Source: Rhizobium ecuadorense
GTDB lineage: Bacteria; Pseudomonadota; Alphaproteobacteria; Rhizobiales; Rhizobiaceae
Length of the DNA stretch: 64,000 nt
Assembly: GCF_001187535.1 (NCBI RefSeq)
Contig: NZ_LFIO01000381.1
Span: 186,001-250,000 of the forward strand
Direction: 5' to 3'
Below are positions 11,582 through 20,479 of the stretch, one piece after another (position 1 is the first letter of the stretch; each line of letters opens with the position of its first letter). Below the pieces are notes generated by a model. The model was not told the origin of the DNA, did not search any database, and saw only the letters and a program-made list of their open reading frames with translations. Position numbers and translations under genes: made by a program.

Positions 11582-12339
11582 ACATCGAGGCGATCAAATC
11601 GATCTATTTTTTCGAGATGGCACGCACGCGCCGCACGTTGCTGCAAAGCGTCATCTCGCCGGTGATTTCGACCTCGCTCTATTTCATCGTCTTCGGCGCC
11701 GCGGTCGGCTCGCGCATCCAGGAGGTGGAGGGCGTATCCTACGGCGCCTTCATCACGCCCGGCCTGATCATGCTGACGCTGCTCGGCCAATGCATCAGCA
11801 ACGGCTCCTTCGGCATCTATTTCCCGAAATTCACCGGCACGATCTACGAGGTGCTGTCGGCGCCGGTGGCGATGACGGAGATCCTGCTCGGTTACGTCGG
11901 GGCCGCCGCCACCAAGGGGATGCTCATCGGCTTCATCATCCTGCTCACAGCCAATCTCTTCGTCGATGTCAGGATCGAACATCCCTTCATGATGATCCTG
12001 TTCTTCCTGCTGACGGCAATCACGTTCAGCCTGTTCGGCTTCATGATCGGCATCTGGGCCGGCAATTTCGAACAGCTGAACCTCATTCCCATGCTGGTCG
12101 TGCCGCCGCTGACCTTCCTCGGCGGCAGCTTCTACTCGGTCAATATGCTGCCGCCCTTCTGGCAGGCGGTCAGCCATCTCAACCCGGTGCTCTATCTCGT
12201 CAGCGGTTTCCGCTGGAGTTTTTACGGTATTGCCGACGTCAACCCGGCAATCAGCCTGGCGATGATCACGGTGTTCCTGGCGATCTGCCTGGGCACGCTC
12301 GGCTGGATCTTCAGGACCGGCTACCGGCTGCGCAATTGA
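11578..12339 (+). CDS. ABC-2 type transporter permease, NodJ/YadH type
   Basis: 253 residues with about six membrane segments, for example [20 protein letters not shown] and the [19 protein letters not shown] region. The conserved [20 protein letters not shown] stretch before the last helices is typical of the ABC-2 family. It starts at ATG 11578, overlapping the ATPase stop by 4 bp. Together the two genes make a small two-gene export system of unknown cargo. A strong intrinsic terminator follows at 12352. Confidence 0.92.
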   Translation: MNIEAIKSIYFFEMARTRRTLLQSVISPVISTSLYFIVFGAAVGSRIQEVEGVSYGAFITPGLIMLTLLGQCISNGSFGIYFPKFTGTIYEVLSAPVAMTEILLGYVGAAATKGMLIGFIILLTANLFVDVRIEHPFMMILFFLLTAITFSLFGFMIGIWAGNFEQLNLIPMLVVPPLTFLGGSFYSVNMLPPFWQAVSHLNPVLYLVSGFRWSFYGIADVNPAISLAMITVFLAICLGTLGWIFRTGYRLRN

Positions 12340-12351
12340 TCGCTTCCTGAG

Positions 12352-12390
12352 TAGCATCATCGGGAAAGCCGATGATGCTATCGGTTTCTT
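12352..12390 (+). terminator. Intrinsic terminator of the ABC-2 exporter operon
   Basis: A perfect 12-bp stem, TAGCATCATCGG (12352-12363) with CCGATGATGCTA (12369-12380), encloses a GAAAG loop and is followed by a T-rich tract. Confidence 0.85.
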
Positions 12391-12447
12391 CCGTTTTTCT
12401 TCCGCTTCGATCCGAGGCATCTGCTCTCTCATTCAAGGAGATGCGAG

Positions 12448-13185
12448 ATGACTGAAATCAGGATCGAAGGTGCGAAGGTGTTGATCGTCGGCGGCAGCTC
12501 GGGCATGGGACTGGCGCTTGCCAGGCGCCTGCTCGACGAGGGGGCGTGGGTGACGATCGCGGGGCGCAGCAAAGAGAGGCTTGCGGCGGCTTGCCACCAG
12601 CTCGGCGCCCATCCGAAACTCGGGACGTGCGCTGCCGATATATCGCGGGAGGAGAAGGTCGCGGCGCTGTTTCGGGATAGCGGACCGGTCGACCATATCG
12701 TCAGCACGGCGGCCGATATTGAAGGCGCCTATCAGTTGCTGCCGTCGATCGAGCTTGCCGCAGCGCAACGGGTGGTCGAGAGCAAGTTCTACGGGCCGCT
12801 GCTGCTGGCGAAATATGGCGCCGCCCACCTGCCGCCGGCGGGATCGATCACCTTTACGTCAGGTATCGCCGCCTATCGACCGGCGGCGCGCGGATCTGTG
12901 GTCGCCGCCGTCAATGCGGCGCTCGAAGGCCTGGTAAGAGCGCTTGCCGTCGAGCTGGCGCCGCTCCGTATCAATGCCGTGTCGCCGGGGTGGGTGGATA
13001 CGCCGATCTGGAATTCCGTTGCCGGTGACGCCAAGCAGGCAACGCTCGACGCGATGGCGCAACGGCTGCCGGCCGGGCGTGTAGGCCAGCCGGAGGATAT
13101 CGCCGATGCGATTCGCTTCCTGATCGGTAACGCTTTCACCACAGGCACTATCCTGCATGTCGAAGGCGGGCATCGGCTGGTCTGA
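12448..13185 (+). CDS. SDR-fold protein with altered active site
   Basis: 245 residues with the short-chain dehydrogenase fold. The cofactor loop GGSSGMGLALARRL (residues about 14-27) and the late VSPGWVDTP are normal. However, the place where the family has YxxxK reads SVVAAVNAALEGLVRAL, with Val and Asn where Tyr and Lys belong. The protein therefore probably lacks classical hydride-transfer chemistry, or uses other residues. Its 3' end overlaps the convergent LysR gene by 38 bp, so expression of the two may interfere. Ribosome site AAGGAG is present before ATG 12448. The biological role is unknown. Confidence 0.85.
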   Translation: MTEIRIEGAKVLIVGGSSGMGLALARRLLDEGAWVTIAGRSKERLAAACHQLGAHPKLGTCAADISREEKVAALFRDSGPVDHIVSTAADIEGAYQLLPSIELAAAQRVVESKFYGPLLLAKYGAAHLPPAGSITFTSGIAAYRPAARGSVVAAVNAALEGLVRALAVELAPLRINAVSPGWVDTPIWNSVAGDAKQATLDAMAQRLPAGRVGQPEDIADAIRFLIGNAFTTGTILHVEGGHRLV

Positions 13186-14074
13186 GGGGCAAAAATTCTT
13201 CGCTGGCCGATTGCAGCAGGAGGGCGAGCGCCGGCGGCTGCACGCGCCGGCGCCGCCACATCATCATCAGCGAGGCGGCCGGGGGAGCGCCGCCCGGCCA
13301 CGGCAGTTCGACGACATCGCTGCGCGCAGCGGCCGGGCCGACTGCAAGACGCGGGACGAGGCCGTAACCGGCGCCCGATGCAACGAACCGGATGATCGTT
13401 GCGATACTGTCGGCTTGCGCGACGATGGGCGGTGCCGGCAGGCCTGCTTCTTCAAAAGTGGTGTCGAAAAGGTAGCGATAAACGCAGCCGGTTTCGGTCG
13501 CGACGAAGGGCGCCGTGCTCAGCGCCGCGAGACTTTCAAATGATGGGGCCTGCGAATTGCGGCCGGCGATCAACACCAGCGGCTCGCTGGAGATGCGGCG
13601 CGTCGCGAAGCGCTCGTCCTGCTGGCCGCGATCGAAGGTGAAGGCGACGTCGATCGAGCCGTGCTGCAATTGCGATTGCAATTCGCCGCTGCCGCCGATC
13701 TTGATTTTGAGAGCAAGGCCGGGGTTCTGCCTGCGGAAGAGGGAGAGCCAGGGCGCCAGCCTTTCGGCGGCAATTGTTTCGAGCGTGCCCAGGATGATGG
13801 ACTGCTCGCTTCTGCCGACTGCAGCATAGACGGCGGCCTTTGCCTCGTCATTCAGCGCCAGGATCTCCTCCGCATAGGCCTTTAGGGCCACACCCGCCGG
13901 CGTCGGGGCGACACCCTGGCGGGAGCGGAAGAGGAGCTCGACGCCGAGTTCTTCCTCCAGCGCCTGTATCTGGTCGCTGAGGCTCGATTGGGCGAGATTG
14001 ACCTCGGCAGCAGCGCGCGTGAGGTTTCCATGGCGGATCACCGCAAGGAATGTCTTCAATTGTCGTGGATTCAT
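13148..14074 (-). CDS. LysR-family transcriptional regulator
   Basis: 308 residues. The N-terminal winged helix-turn-helix reads LKTFLAVIRHGNLTRAAAEVNLAQSS and continues to ELGVELLFRSRQGVAPTPAG, followed by a periplasmic-binding-like effector domain. These proteins usually control a nearby or divergent gene and respond to a small metabolite. Here the convergent SDR gene overlaps its 3' end, and the next gene upstream (a small DMT transporter, same strand) starts about 550 bp away. The target is uncertain. The C-terminal tail is rich in Pro and Arg and varies in this family. Confidence 0.9.
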   Translation of the reverse strand: MNPRQLKTFLAVIRHGNLTRAAAEVNLAQSSLSDQIQALEEELGVELLFRSRQGVAPTPAGVALKAYAEEILALNDEAKAAVYAAVGRSEQSIILGTLETIAAERLAPWLSLFRRQNPGLALKIKIGGSGELQSQLQHGSIDVAFTFDRGQQDERFATRRISSEPLVLIAGRNSQAPSFESLAALSTAPFVATETGCVYRYLFDTTFEEAGLPAPPIVAQADSIATIIRFVASGAGYGLVPRLAVGPAAARSDVVELPWPGGAPPAASLMMMWRRRRVQPPALALLLQSASEEFLPLRPADARLRHAG

Positions 14075-14188
14075 CTCGAGCTCCGGTGGGCGCGCAGGCG
14101 CCTTGACGCAAGATATTAATAAAGCGGAACCTGCTGCAACGCAGGAGCATTTTCGACGAAGGGCCCGTCTGTGTTGCGCCCTTTCTCC

Positions 14189-14626
14189 TCAGGCGCTGCT
14201 GACGAGCAGGGCGCCTGAGATGATGAGGAGAGTGCCGGCGACGAGCTTCGCGATGTTCAACTCGGCGGCTTCGCCGAGAAACAGAGCACCGATTGCCAGC
14301 GTCACCAGCACGTTGCAGCTCCAGATCGGGGCGAGTTTCGAGACAGGGATGCCGTAAGCGAAGAGCGCGAAGCTGATGAGGCCGGTGCCGAAAGCGAAGC
14401 AGGCGCCTGCGGTGGCGGCAAAACCAATACCTTCGACCGTCCAGGGGGCGGGGCGCCAGATCAATGCGGCGATCAGGCCGGCCAGCGCACAGGCGGCGCC
14501 GAAAGCGATCAGATAGACGGCGGAGCCGGTGGCTGATGTGGCGCTCTGCTTCTGAAAGATGGCGGTGATGCCCCAGAATAACGCCGGCAAAACGCCGCCG
14601 ATGACGATCGGCCAGAGTGAATTCAT
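14189..14626 (-). CDS. Small DMT/EamA-like membrane protein
   Basis: 145 residues with about five hydrophobic segments, roughly half an EamA transporter. It resembles the single-domain DMT proteins that work as dimers. It starts LWPIVIGGVLPALFWGITAIFQKQS and ends in GTLLIISGALLVS. ATG 14626 is preferred because ACAGGAG lies about 8 nt upstream; an upstream in-frame start at 14791 would add 55 charged residues and overlap the neighbouring protease gene. Substrate is unknown. Confidence 0.78.
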   Translation of the reverse strand: MNSLWPIVIGGVLPALFWGITAIFQKQSATSATGSAVYLIAFGAACALAGLIAALIWRPAPWTVEGIGFAATAGACFAFGTGLISFALFAYGIPVSKLAPIWSCNVLVTLAIGALFLGEAAELNIAKLVAGTLLIISGALLVSSA

Positions 14627-14787
14627 CGCGAAACTCCTGTCGTACCCGTGGATCAGGGGCCTCGCCGAAGGCGAAAGCCGGTCGAACGTGCGGTGCCACC
14701 AGACTAGGAGTTTCTTTTTGCTCTTTGTGGTCTTGTTGTTGCGTTTGAAGGTGACAGATCCGAATGCCGGCGTAAAGCTGGGCCGGT

Positions 14788-15489
14788 TCAATTCCGCATG
14801 CGGAGCTCGTCGGTCTGCATCTGCAGCGAACCCAGCGTTTCCAGGAAGCTCATACCGAGCAGGCTCTGGTCGAGCCGGCCGTCCTCGGCGACGCTGGCTG
14901 CGACATTGTTGCGGACGATCGGGCCGATCGCCACCTGGTCGAGCGTGACGGGTGCTGCGCGGCCGCGGCCGTTGGCGGTCATGACGGTCATGGAATAGCT
15001 GAGGCGGGAAAGGTCGATGCCGATCCGCTCGGCATCTTCGTGCGACAGCGCCACCATGCTGGCGCCGGTATCGACGAGCATCTCGATCGTCTGGCCGTTG
15101 ACGGCGACATCGGCCTCGAAATGGCCGTTCAGCAGCTTATGCAGAATGATCTCCTGGCCGCCTTCGCTTGTGGTGACGACGACGGCGCGGCCGGGAACGA
15201 GGCCGGCGAGCAGCCGGTTGCCGACGCCGAGTGCTTCCTGGCGATAGAGATAGACGGTGACGAGCGCCAGGATGATCACCAGCCAGATCATCATGTGGCG
15301 CATCGTTTCGCCGAGGTTGCGCCGGCTCGCCCAGATGCCGGCCGACAGCATCAGCGCAATCGGCAGCAGATAGACGACGCGGACGAAATCATCACTCTGC
15401 AGGCCGATGATCCGGCTGCTGTCATTGTTGACGATCAGCACGGCAAGGCCGATGCCGATCACGACGAGGACGACGGTCAAACGGATCAT
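14788..15489 (-). CDS. Membrane-anchored retroviral-type aspartic protease (TIGR02281-like)
   Basis: 233 residues. Three hydrophobic segments (about 3-20, 37-53, 64-82) anchor it. The soluble part holds the single aspartic-protease motif EMLVDTGASMVALS with catalytic Asp140, and later DQSLLGMSFLETLG, the second hydrophobic-hydrophobic-G element. One DTG per chain means it must dimerise to be active. The ATG at 15489 overlaps the stop of the DUF1289 gene by 4 bp, and longer in-frame extensions upstream are antisense noise. Related proteins are common in alphaproteobacteria, with largely unknown targets. Confidence 0.85.
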   Translation of the reverse strand: MIRLTVVLVVIGIGLAVLIVNNDSSRIIGLQSDDFVRVVYLLPIALMLSAGIWASRRNLGETMRHMMIWLVIILALVTVYLYRQEALGVGNRLLAGLVPGRAVVVTTSEGGQEIILHKLLNGHFEADVAVNGQTIEMLVDTGASMVALSHEDAERIGIDLSRLSYSMTVMTANGRGRAAPVTLDQVAIGPIVRNNVAASVAEDGRLDQSLLGMSFLETLGSLQMQTDELRMRN

Positions 15490-15713
15490 AAAGGCCGCTC
15501 CGGCCCGCTGGTGAGGCCTGTTTCCATGTGGTTCGATACCGCGGCGGCGCCTGCAAGCCTTGCCGGCAGCAGCGCCATGATCCGGCTTCGCTCGATGTCG
15601 GAGTAGCTCACCCAGTTGCCGATTTCCTGGAGAGTCCGGCCGCATCCGGCGCAAAATCCGGTGGCTGAAACCAGTGAGCAGACGTGAATGCAGGGTGTTT
15701 GCATGAAGGACAT
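15486..15713 (-). CDS. DUF1289 small cysteine protein
   Basis: 75 residues. Four cysteines in the arrangement TPCIHVC...GFCAGCGRT, followed by EIGNWVSYSDIER, match the DUF1289 family, thought to bind a metal such as iron or zinc. The start may be at 15713 or at the inner ATG 15704. It overlaps the aspartic-protease gene by 4 bp and is probably co-transcribed with it. No function is established for the family as far as known here. Confidence 0.85.
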   Translation of the reverse strand: MSFMQTPCIHVCSLVSATGFCAGCGRTLQEIGNWVSYSDIERSRIMALLPARLAGAAAVSNHMETGLTSGPERPL

Positions 15714-15722
15714 ATCGGAGTT

Positions 15723-16505
15723 TCAAAGAGCCGTGGCAAGGGCGCAAAGGGTGGCGATCTCGCAAATTTGCTGTGTCGCGCCCAGCGTGTCGCCGGTGTG
15801 GCCGGCAAGCTTGCGGCGGATGAAAGCGGTAAAGGCAAGTGCGGCGATGCCGGTGGCGAGCAGGCTGGCGACCAGCGGCCGCAGGCCGAAGGCCGGCCAG
15901 ATCAGAAGCGCTGCGACGAGGCCGGCCGAGGCGAGGGCAAATTGCATCGCCGCTTCATCCGGCTGGCCGGTCGAAGCGGCGATGCCATCGGCCTTGGCCG
16001 GCGGCAGCCGCTGCCAGTGCCAGGCGATGGCGCCACGGCTGAGCGCGGCGACGGCGGGAATGGCAAGGGCCGACGTGAGCGGCGAGGCGTGGCGGGCAAT
16101 GGTGGCAAGTGCTGCGGCGCGGATCGCGAAGGAGAGGATCAGCGCGATCGCTCCATAGGTGCCGATCCGGCTGTCCTTCATGATGGCGAGGCTGTGCTCG
16201 CGGCTCTTGCCGCCGCCAATGCCGTCGGCGGTATCGGCCAGACCATCCTCGTGCAGCGCGCCGGTGACGATGACCTGGATGGAAAGGGCGATCAGGGCGG
16301 CCATCAGCGGATCGGCGCGCAGCCCCAAAGCCAAGAAGAGGGCGAATGCGGGAACGAGGCCGATGACGATGCCGGCGAAGGGAAAGGCGCGCACCAGCCG
16401 GCCGAGCCTGCCGTCATAGGTTTTGAACAGCGATTGCGGCATGGGAATGCGGCTGAGAAAGGCGACGGCGCGGGCGGTATCGACCGCATGGTCCTTGATC
16501 TTCAT
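15723..16505 (-). CDS. cobS: Adenosylcobinamide-GDP ribazoletransferase (cobalamin synthase)
   Basis: 260 residues, a polytopic inner-membrane enzyme that joins adenosylcobinamide-GDP to alpha-ribazole in the last stage of cobalamin synthesis (named cobV in the rhizobial/Pseudomonas denitrificans scheme). Recognised by FLSRIPMP near the N-terminus and the acidic [17 protein letters not shown] motif (about residues 82-96), which binds metal and substrate, followed by hydrophobic helices. It is divergent from cobT, whose product makes the alpha-ribazole phosphate precursor, so the two genes share a 188-bp promoter region. No B12 riboswitch was recognised there. Confidence 0.95.
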   Translation of the reverse strand: MKIKDHAVDTARAVAFLSRIPMPQSLFKTYDGRLGRLVRAFPFAGIVIGLVPAFALFLALGLRADPLMAALIALSIQVIVTGALHEDGLADTADGIGGGKSREHSLAIMKDSRIGTYGAIALILSFAIRAAALATIARHASPLTSALAIPAVAALSRGAIAWHWQRLPPAKADGIAASTGQPDEAAMQFALASAGLVAALLIWPAFGLRPLVASLLATGIAALAFTAFIRRKLAGHTGDTLGATQQICEIATLCALATAL

Positions 16506-16693
16506 TCTGCTTCGTTCTGCTCAAGGTTTCGGCTTATCACGTTGGCTTATGGTCGCGGCGGTACTTTTGGTGTTGTTCGCCCCGTCGGCCCGCTTTAAGA
16601 GAATTGCGACCCGCAAAGAAGCTGATTTGCTCGACGCAAACAAGTGGTTTGCGTGAAAACAAGAATACCCGGATTCATAGGAAAACCGCACAG

Positions 16694-17710
16694 ATGAGCG
16701 TTTCAGGCCTGCCGTTCGACGATTTCCGTACCCTGCTCCGCGACCTGCCGGGGCCGGACGCCCGTGCGCTGGTGGCCGCGCGCGAACGCGACGCGCAGCT
16801 GACCAAGCCGCCGGGCGCGCTCGGGCGACTCGAGGAAATCGCCTTCTGGCTTGCCGCCTGGACGGGCCGCTCCCCTGCCGTCAACCGGCCGCTGGTGGCG
16901 ATCTTCGCCGGCAATCACGGCGTCACCAAGCAGGGAATCACGCCCTTTCCGCCGGCTGTGACGCAGCAGATGGTGGAGAATTTCGCCGCCGGGGGGGCTG
17001 CGATCAACCAGATCTGCGTCGCTTACGATCTCGGGCTGAAGGTGTTCGATCTGGCGCTGGATTACCCCACCGGCGACATCACCGAGGAAGCGGCGCTTTC
17101 CGAGCGCGATTGCGCCGCAACCATGGCTTTCGGCATGGAGGCGATTGCCGGCGGCACCGACCTGCTCTGCGTCGGCGAAATGGGCATCGGCAATACGACG
17201 ATTGCCGCGGCGATCAATTATGCGCTCTATGGCGGTTCGGCGCGGGACTGGGTCGGACCCGGCACCGGCTCGGAAGGCGAGATGCTGGAGCGCAAGGTCG
17301 CGGCGGTGGAAAAGGCCGTCGAGCTCCACGGCGATCATCTCGACGATCCGCTGGAAATCATGCGACGCCTCGGCGGCCGTGAGATCGCGGCGATGGCCGG
17401 TGCCATCCTTGCCGCGCGGATGGAGCGCATTCCGGTGCTGATCGATGGTTATGTCGCGACTGCTGCTGCGGCGATCCTCAAAGCCGCCAATCCCTCCGCG
17501 CTCGATCATTGCCTGATCGGCCACGTTTCCGCAGAGCCCGGACATCTGCGCGCGATCGAGATGCTCGGCAAGACGCCGCTTCTGGCGCTTGGCATGCGGC
17601 TCGGCGAAGGCACGGGCGCAGCGCTCGCCGCCGGCATCGTCAAAGCCGCCGCTGCCTGCCATTCCGGCATGGCGACGTTTGCCCAGGCCGGTGTGAGCGG
17701 CAAGGATTGA
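16694..17710 (+). CDS. cobT: Nicotinate-nucleotide--dimethylbenzimidazole phosphoribosyltransferase
   Basis: 338 residues, cytoplasmic. It makes alpha-ribazole 5'-phosphate, the lower ligand of cobalamin, from nicotinate mononucleotide and dimethylbenzimidazole (named cobU in the rhizobial scheme). Diagnostic stretches are KPPGALGRLEEIA, FAGNHGVTKQG, GEMGIGNTT and the C-terminal LGEGTGAA, whose Glu is the catalytic base. ATG 16694 fits the family N-terminus; an upstream frame from 16604 adds unrelated residues. The gene is divergent from cobS. Confidence 0.95.
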   Translation: MSVSGLPFDDFRTLLRDLPGPDARALVAARERDAQLTKPPGALGRLEEIAFWLAAWTGRSPAVNRPLVAIFAGNHGVTKQGITPFPPAVTQQMVENFAAGGAAINQICVAYDLGLKVFDLALDYPTGDITEEAALSERDCAATMAFGMEAIAGGTDLLCVGEMGIGNTTIAAAINYALYGGSARDWVGPGTGSEGEMLERKVAAVEKAVELHGDHLDDPLEIMRRLGGREIAAMAGAILAARMERIPVLIDGYVATAAAAILKAANPSALDHCLIGHVSAEPGHLRAIEMLGKTPLLALGMRLGEGTGAALAAGIVKAAAACHSGMATFAQAGVSGKD

Positions 17711-17837
17711 CGCGCGGTCGGCGCCGCCGATCCGCACGCGGCTTCGCTTGCGCCGCCCAGATGGATTCGGTATCTGCGTATTCGGTCATCAAGCGGGGCG
17801 GCAAAGCCTTTCCCGGTCTGCGAGAGGAGAGGGCGCC

Positions 17838-18227
17838 TTGACGAAGCCTGCGGTGACGAAAGAGACCGGAATTCGGCACTTCATCGCCGCCGCCAGCTAT
17901 TCCTGGGCAGGCTTCCTGCGAGTTCTAAGAGAGGCAGCCTTCCGCCAAGAACTCGGGTTCTCAGTCATTTCGATCGCGGCGCTGGCGCTGGTCGGGGCGA
18001 GCGCCGGCGAGATCGTCGTTGCAGTGTTGCTGTTTCTCGGGCTGTTTTCGATGGAGGCGATGAATACCGCCGTCGAAGAGGTGATCGACCGGATTTCGCC
18101 CGAGATTTCGATCGTCGGCAAACATGCCAAGGATCTCGGCTCCTTTGCGGTGAGCTGCATGATCGCAGCCTGCTGCCTCTATCTCGGCTTCATCCTCGGC
18201 AAACATATCTTCTTTGGATCCGCATGA
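17838..18227 (+). CDS. dgkA: Diacylglycerol kinase
   Basis: 129 residues, the small integral-membrane kinase that phosphorylates diacylglycerol to phosphatidic acid, recycling lipid left over from osmoregulated glucan decoration. The catalytic signature EAMNTAVEEVIDRI is intact, and three hydrophobic helices are visible. The best start is TTG 17838, with GAGGAG about 9 nt upstream; no ATG fits. It lies convergent with the sensor kinase gene downstream and shares a bidirectional hairpin with it. In rhizobia, cyclic glucan synthesis makes this recycling step relevant. Confidence 0.9.
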   Translation: MTKPAVTKETGIRHFIAAASYSWAGFLRVLREAAFRQELGFSVISIAALALVGASAGEIVVAVLLFLGLFSMEAMNTAVEEVIDRISPEISIVGKHAKDLGSFAVSCMIAACCLYLGFILGKHIFFGSA

Positions 18228-18233
18228 TGTCGT

Positions 18234-18257
18234 CCGAAAACCGCTCACACTTTTCGG
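18234..18257. terminator. Hairpin between convergent dgkA and kinase genes
   Basis: CCGAAAA (18234-18240) and TTTTCGG (18251-18257) form a stem whose A/T ends give U-tracts in both directions, as expected for a bidirectional terminator. Confidence 0.6.
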
Positions 18258-18275
18258 CATTATGCTTTAGCTGAA

Positions 18276-19811
18276 TCAGGCGAAACTCTTGCGCTTGCGG
18301 GCGACGGCCTGGGCCTCTTCCACGGCCGGCAGGCTTTGGAGCACGCGCTTGGCGGGCAGGATGGCGATGACCTCGGTGCCCTCGCGCAGCTTCGATTTCA
18401 GCAGGAACTGTCCGTCATGCTTGGCAAGGATCGCCTGGACGATCGGCAGGCCGAGGCCGGTGCCCTGTTCGGCGCTCTTGATGGCGATCGAGCCCTGGCC
18501 GAAGGCCGACAGGACGACGGGAATCTCTTCTTCCGGAATGCCGGGGCCGTTGTCCTTGATCGAAATGTACTGACCGCCGCCGGCCGTCCAGCCGACCTTG
18601 ACGTTGATTTCGCCGCCCTGCGGGGTGAACTTGACCGCATTGGAGAGAAGGTTGAGCACCACTTGGCGCATCGACTTTTCGTCCGCCCAGATGGCCGGCA
18701 GCTGCCGCTCGAATTGATCCGAAATGGCGATGTTCTTGGCGCGGGCGCGCAACTGCACCATGCCGATGCAATCCTCGGTGATATCGAGAAGCGATATCGC
18801 CTCCTCGCTCAACTCGTATTTGCCGGCCTCGATGCGGGAGAGGTCGAGGATCTCATTGATGAGATCGAGCAGATGCTGGCCGGAGCGGTGGATATCGCCG
18901 GCATATTCCTTGTAGGTCGGATTGGCGAGCGGCCCCATGACTTCGGCCGACATCACCTCGGAGAAGCCGAGGATAGCGTTGAGCGGGGTCCTGAGCTCGT
19001 GCGACATGGAGGCAAGGAAGCGGGACTTGGCGAGGTTTGCCTCCTCGGCGCGGCGGCGCGCCTCGTCCGACATCGATTTCGCCACTTCAAGCTCGGCGAT
19101 CAGGTCGTCCTTTTCCGACTGGTAGGAAAGGATCCTGAGGTTCGACTTGAACAGCCGGTCGCTGATATAGTTGAAGAAGACGAGGGTGCTGGTGAAGAGC
19201 CCCGTCAGGCTGATTTCGAGAAGGTCGCGGGACAGGCCGCTCTTGGCGGCGAGGGCCAGAACCGCCGGCGCGAAGGTAGCGAGCACGGCAGGCGTCAGCA
19301 TGAAATTCGACATCGCCGTGACGGAGAGCGCGATCAAAAGCGTCGCACCTTTATAAAGGATGAAGCTCGACGGCTCGCAGGTATCGCAGCCCTGCAGCGC
19401 GAAGACCGCCCAGCAGCAGCCGAGCAGCAACTGGCCGAGCAGCAGCAGGCGGCGCCATTTGCGGGCGCTCTCGGAGGTGATTTCCTGACGGCGCGCGCGC
19501 CGCGCCAGCAGGATATTGCCGGTGTGACAGGTGAGCGTCAGCAGCGCCCACAAAAGCAACTGCGTATCCTGCGTGAAATAAACACCGAGGGCGGTGATGA
19601 TGACGACGAAGAGCGGCATGATCGTCGCGCTCTGCAGCATCGACGCCACATACATCTTGAGCGCGTCACGGTCGAAGGAGGAATTGGACGCATGGCCGGA
19701 CTGAAGACGTTCGCGCGTTTGCCGCACGGCCTTGGAAACGGCCTTGTTGCGGTGGCTGCGCGACCTGTCGACGATAATCTTGTCGGTCGATGTGCTTACG
19801 CCGGTACTCAT
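18276..19811 (-). CDS. Membrane sensor histidine kinase, DivJ/PleC/PdhS-like
   Basis: 511 residues. An N-terminal block of about six hydrophobic helices (60-215) precedes a coiled coil, then the DHp domain FLASMSHELRTPLNAILGFSE with phospho-accepting His271. The stretch after it (EVMGPLANPTYKEYAGDIHRS and LINEILDLSRIEAGKYEL) is typical of the DivJ/PleC/PdhS group that signals to DivK in cell-cycle control. The ATPase domain has NLLSNAVKF, DNGPGIP and GTGLGL boxes. ATG 19811 was chosen; GTG 19817 is the alternative. Assignment to a particular cell-cycle kinase is not possible from sequence alone. Confidence 0.88.
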   Translation of the reverse strand: MSTGVSTSTDKIIVDRSRSHRNKAVSKAVRQTRERLQSGHASNSSFDRDALKMYVASMLQSATIMPLFVVIITALGVYFTQDTQLLLWALLTLTCHTGNILLARRARRQEITSESARKWRRLLLLGQLLLGCCWAVFALQGCDTCEPSSFILYKGATLLIALSVTAMSNFMLTPAVLATFAPAVLALAAKSGLSRDLLEISLTGLFTSTLVFFNYISDRLFKSNLRILSYQSEKDDLIAELEVAKSMSDEARRRAEEANLAKSRFLASMSHELRTPLNAILGFSEVMSAEVMGPLANPTYKEYAGDIHRSGQHLLDLINEILDLSRIEAGKYELSEEAISLLDITEDCIGMVQLRARAKNIAISDQFERQLPAIWADEKSMRQVVLNLLSNAVKFTPQGGEINVKVGWTAGGGQYISIKDNGPGIPEEEIPVVLSAFGQGSIAIKSAEQGTGLGLPIVQAILAKHDGQFLLKSKLREGTEVIAILPAKRVLQSLPAVEEAQAVARKRKSFA

Positions 19812-19917
19812 GTGCACGTTGAAACTTCATCCCAGGGTGGATAAGAGCTTAACCGGCAATTCTTAAGAAGATGTTTGCCATCTTTGCCAAGGATTTGTTT
19901 TTTAAGGAGGCGAAAGC

Positions 19918-20475
19918 GTGACACGGAGCCTGCGCCTGATTCGCGACGGCGTGACCGCTCTTGCCCTGCTGGCGCTCCTGGCGCTGATCGCCGCCAAGCT
20001 CAACGATGCAGGAAGAATCGAACATGCGGGCGCTTTCCATGCTGCCGATGGCGACAGTCTGACTTTAGGAGAGGAACGTTTGCGCCTCGAAGGCATCGAT
20101 GCACCGGAGCTCAACCAGAGCTGCGAGCGCGCGGGACATGCCTGGGCCTGCGGGCGGGCGGCGCGTGAGGCGCTGCAGGGCATGGTTCTGGCATCGGGAA
20201 CGCTTTGCCGGGGCAGCCGGCGCGACCGCTACGACAGACTGCTTGTCATCTGCCGGAGCGGGACGATCGGCGACATCAACGCCGCTATGGTGCGCCGGGG
20301 CATGGCAATCTCCTATGGCGATTACGGCAAGGAGGAGGCCGAGGCGAGGGCCGCGAAGGCGGGGCTCTGGGTGGGGACTTTCGAGCGACCGCGCGATGTG
20401 CGCGACCACGCGCGCCAGAGGTCTGCTTCCGATGGCCCCCTGCGCTTCATCAGGCGGATCGTCGGATGGGAGTGA
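19918..20475 (+). CDS. Membrane-anchored thermonuclease (SNase-like)
   Basis: 185 residues. One N-terminal hydrophobic segment (about 10-28) looks like a signal anchor, so the nuclease probably acts in the periplasm or outside. The SNase fold is shown by GDSLTLGEERLRLEGIDAPE, holding the catalytic-type Arg and Glu, then DRYDRLLVIC with a second Arg, and MVRRGMAISYGDY. The start is GTG 19918 with a strong AAGGAGG 9 nt upstream. Rhizobial members are common, and this family degrades DNA and RNA non-specifically. The next gene begins 4 bp after its stop. Confidence 0.88.
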   Translation: MTRSLRLIRDGVTALALLALLALIAAKLNDAGRIEHAGAFHAADGDSLTLGEERLRLEGIDAPELNQSCERAGHAWACGRAAREALQGMVLASGTLCRGSRRDRYDRLLVICRSGTIGDINAAMVRRGMAISYGDYGKEEAEARAAKAGLWVGTFERPRDVRDHARQRSASDGPLRFIRRIVGWE

Positions 20476-20479
20476 GGTC

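Noticed and set aside
16506..16693. Possible cobalamin riboswitch between cobS and cobT
   Set aside because: The gap is only 188 bp and no B12-box-like conserved element was recognised.
18336..19844. 502-codon plus-strand frame
   Set aside because: It is antisense to the histidine kinase with intact H, N and G boxes.
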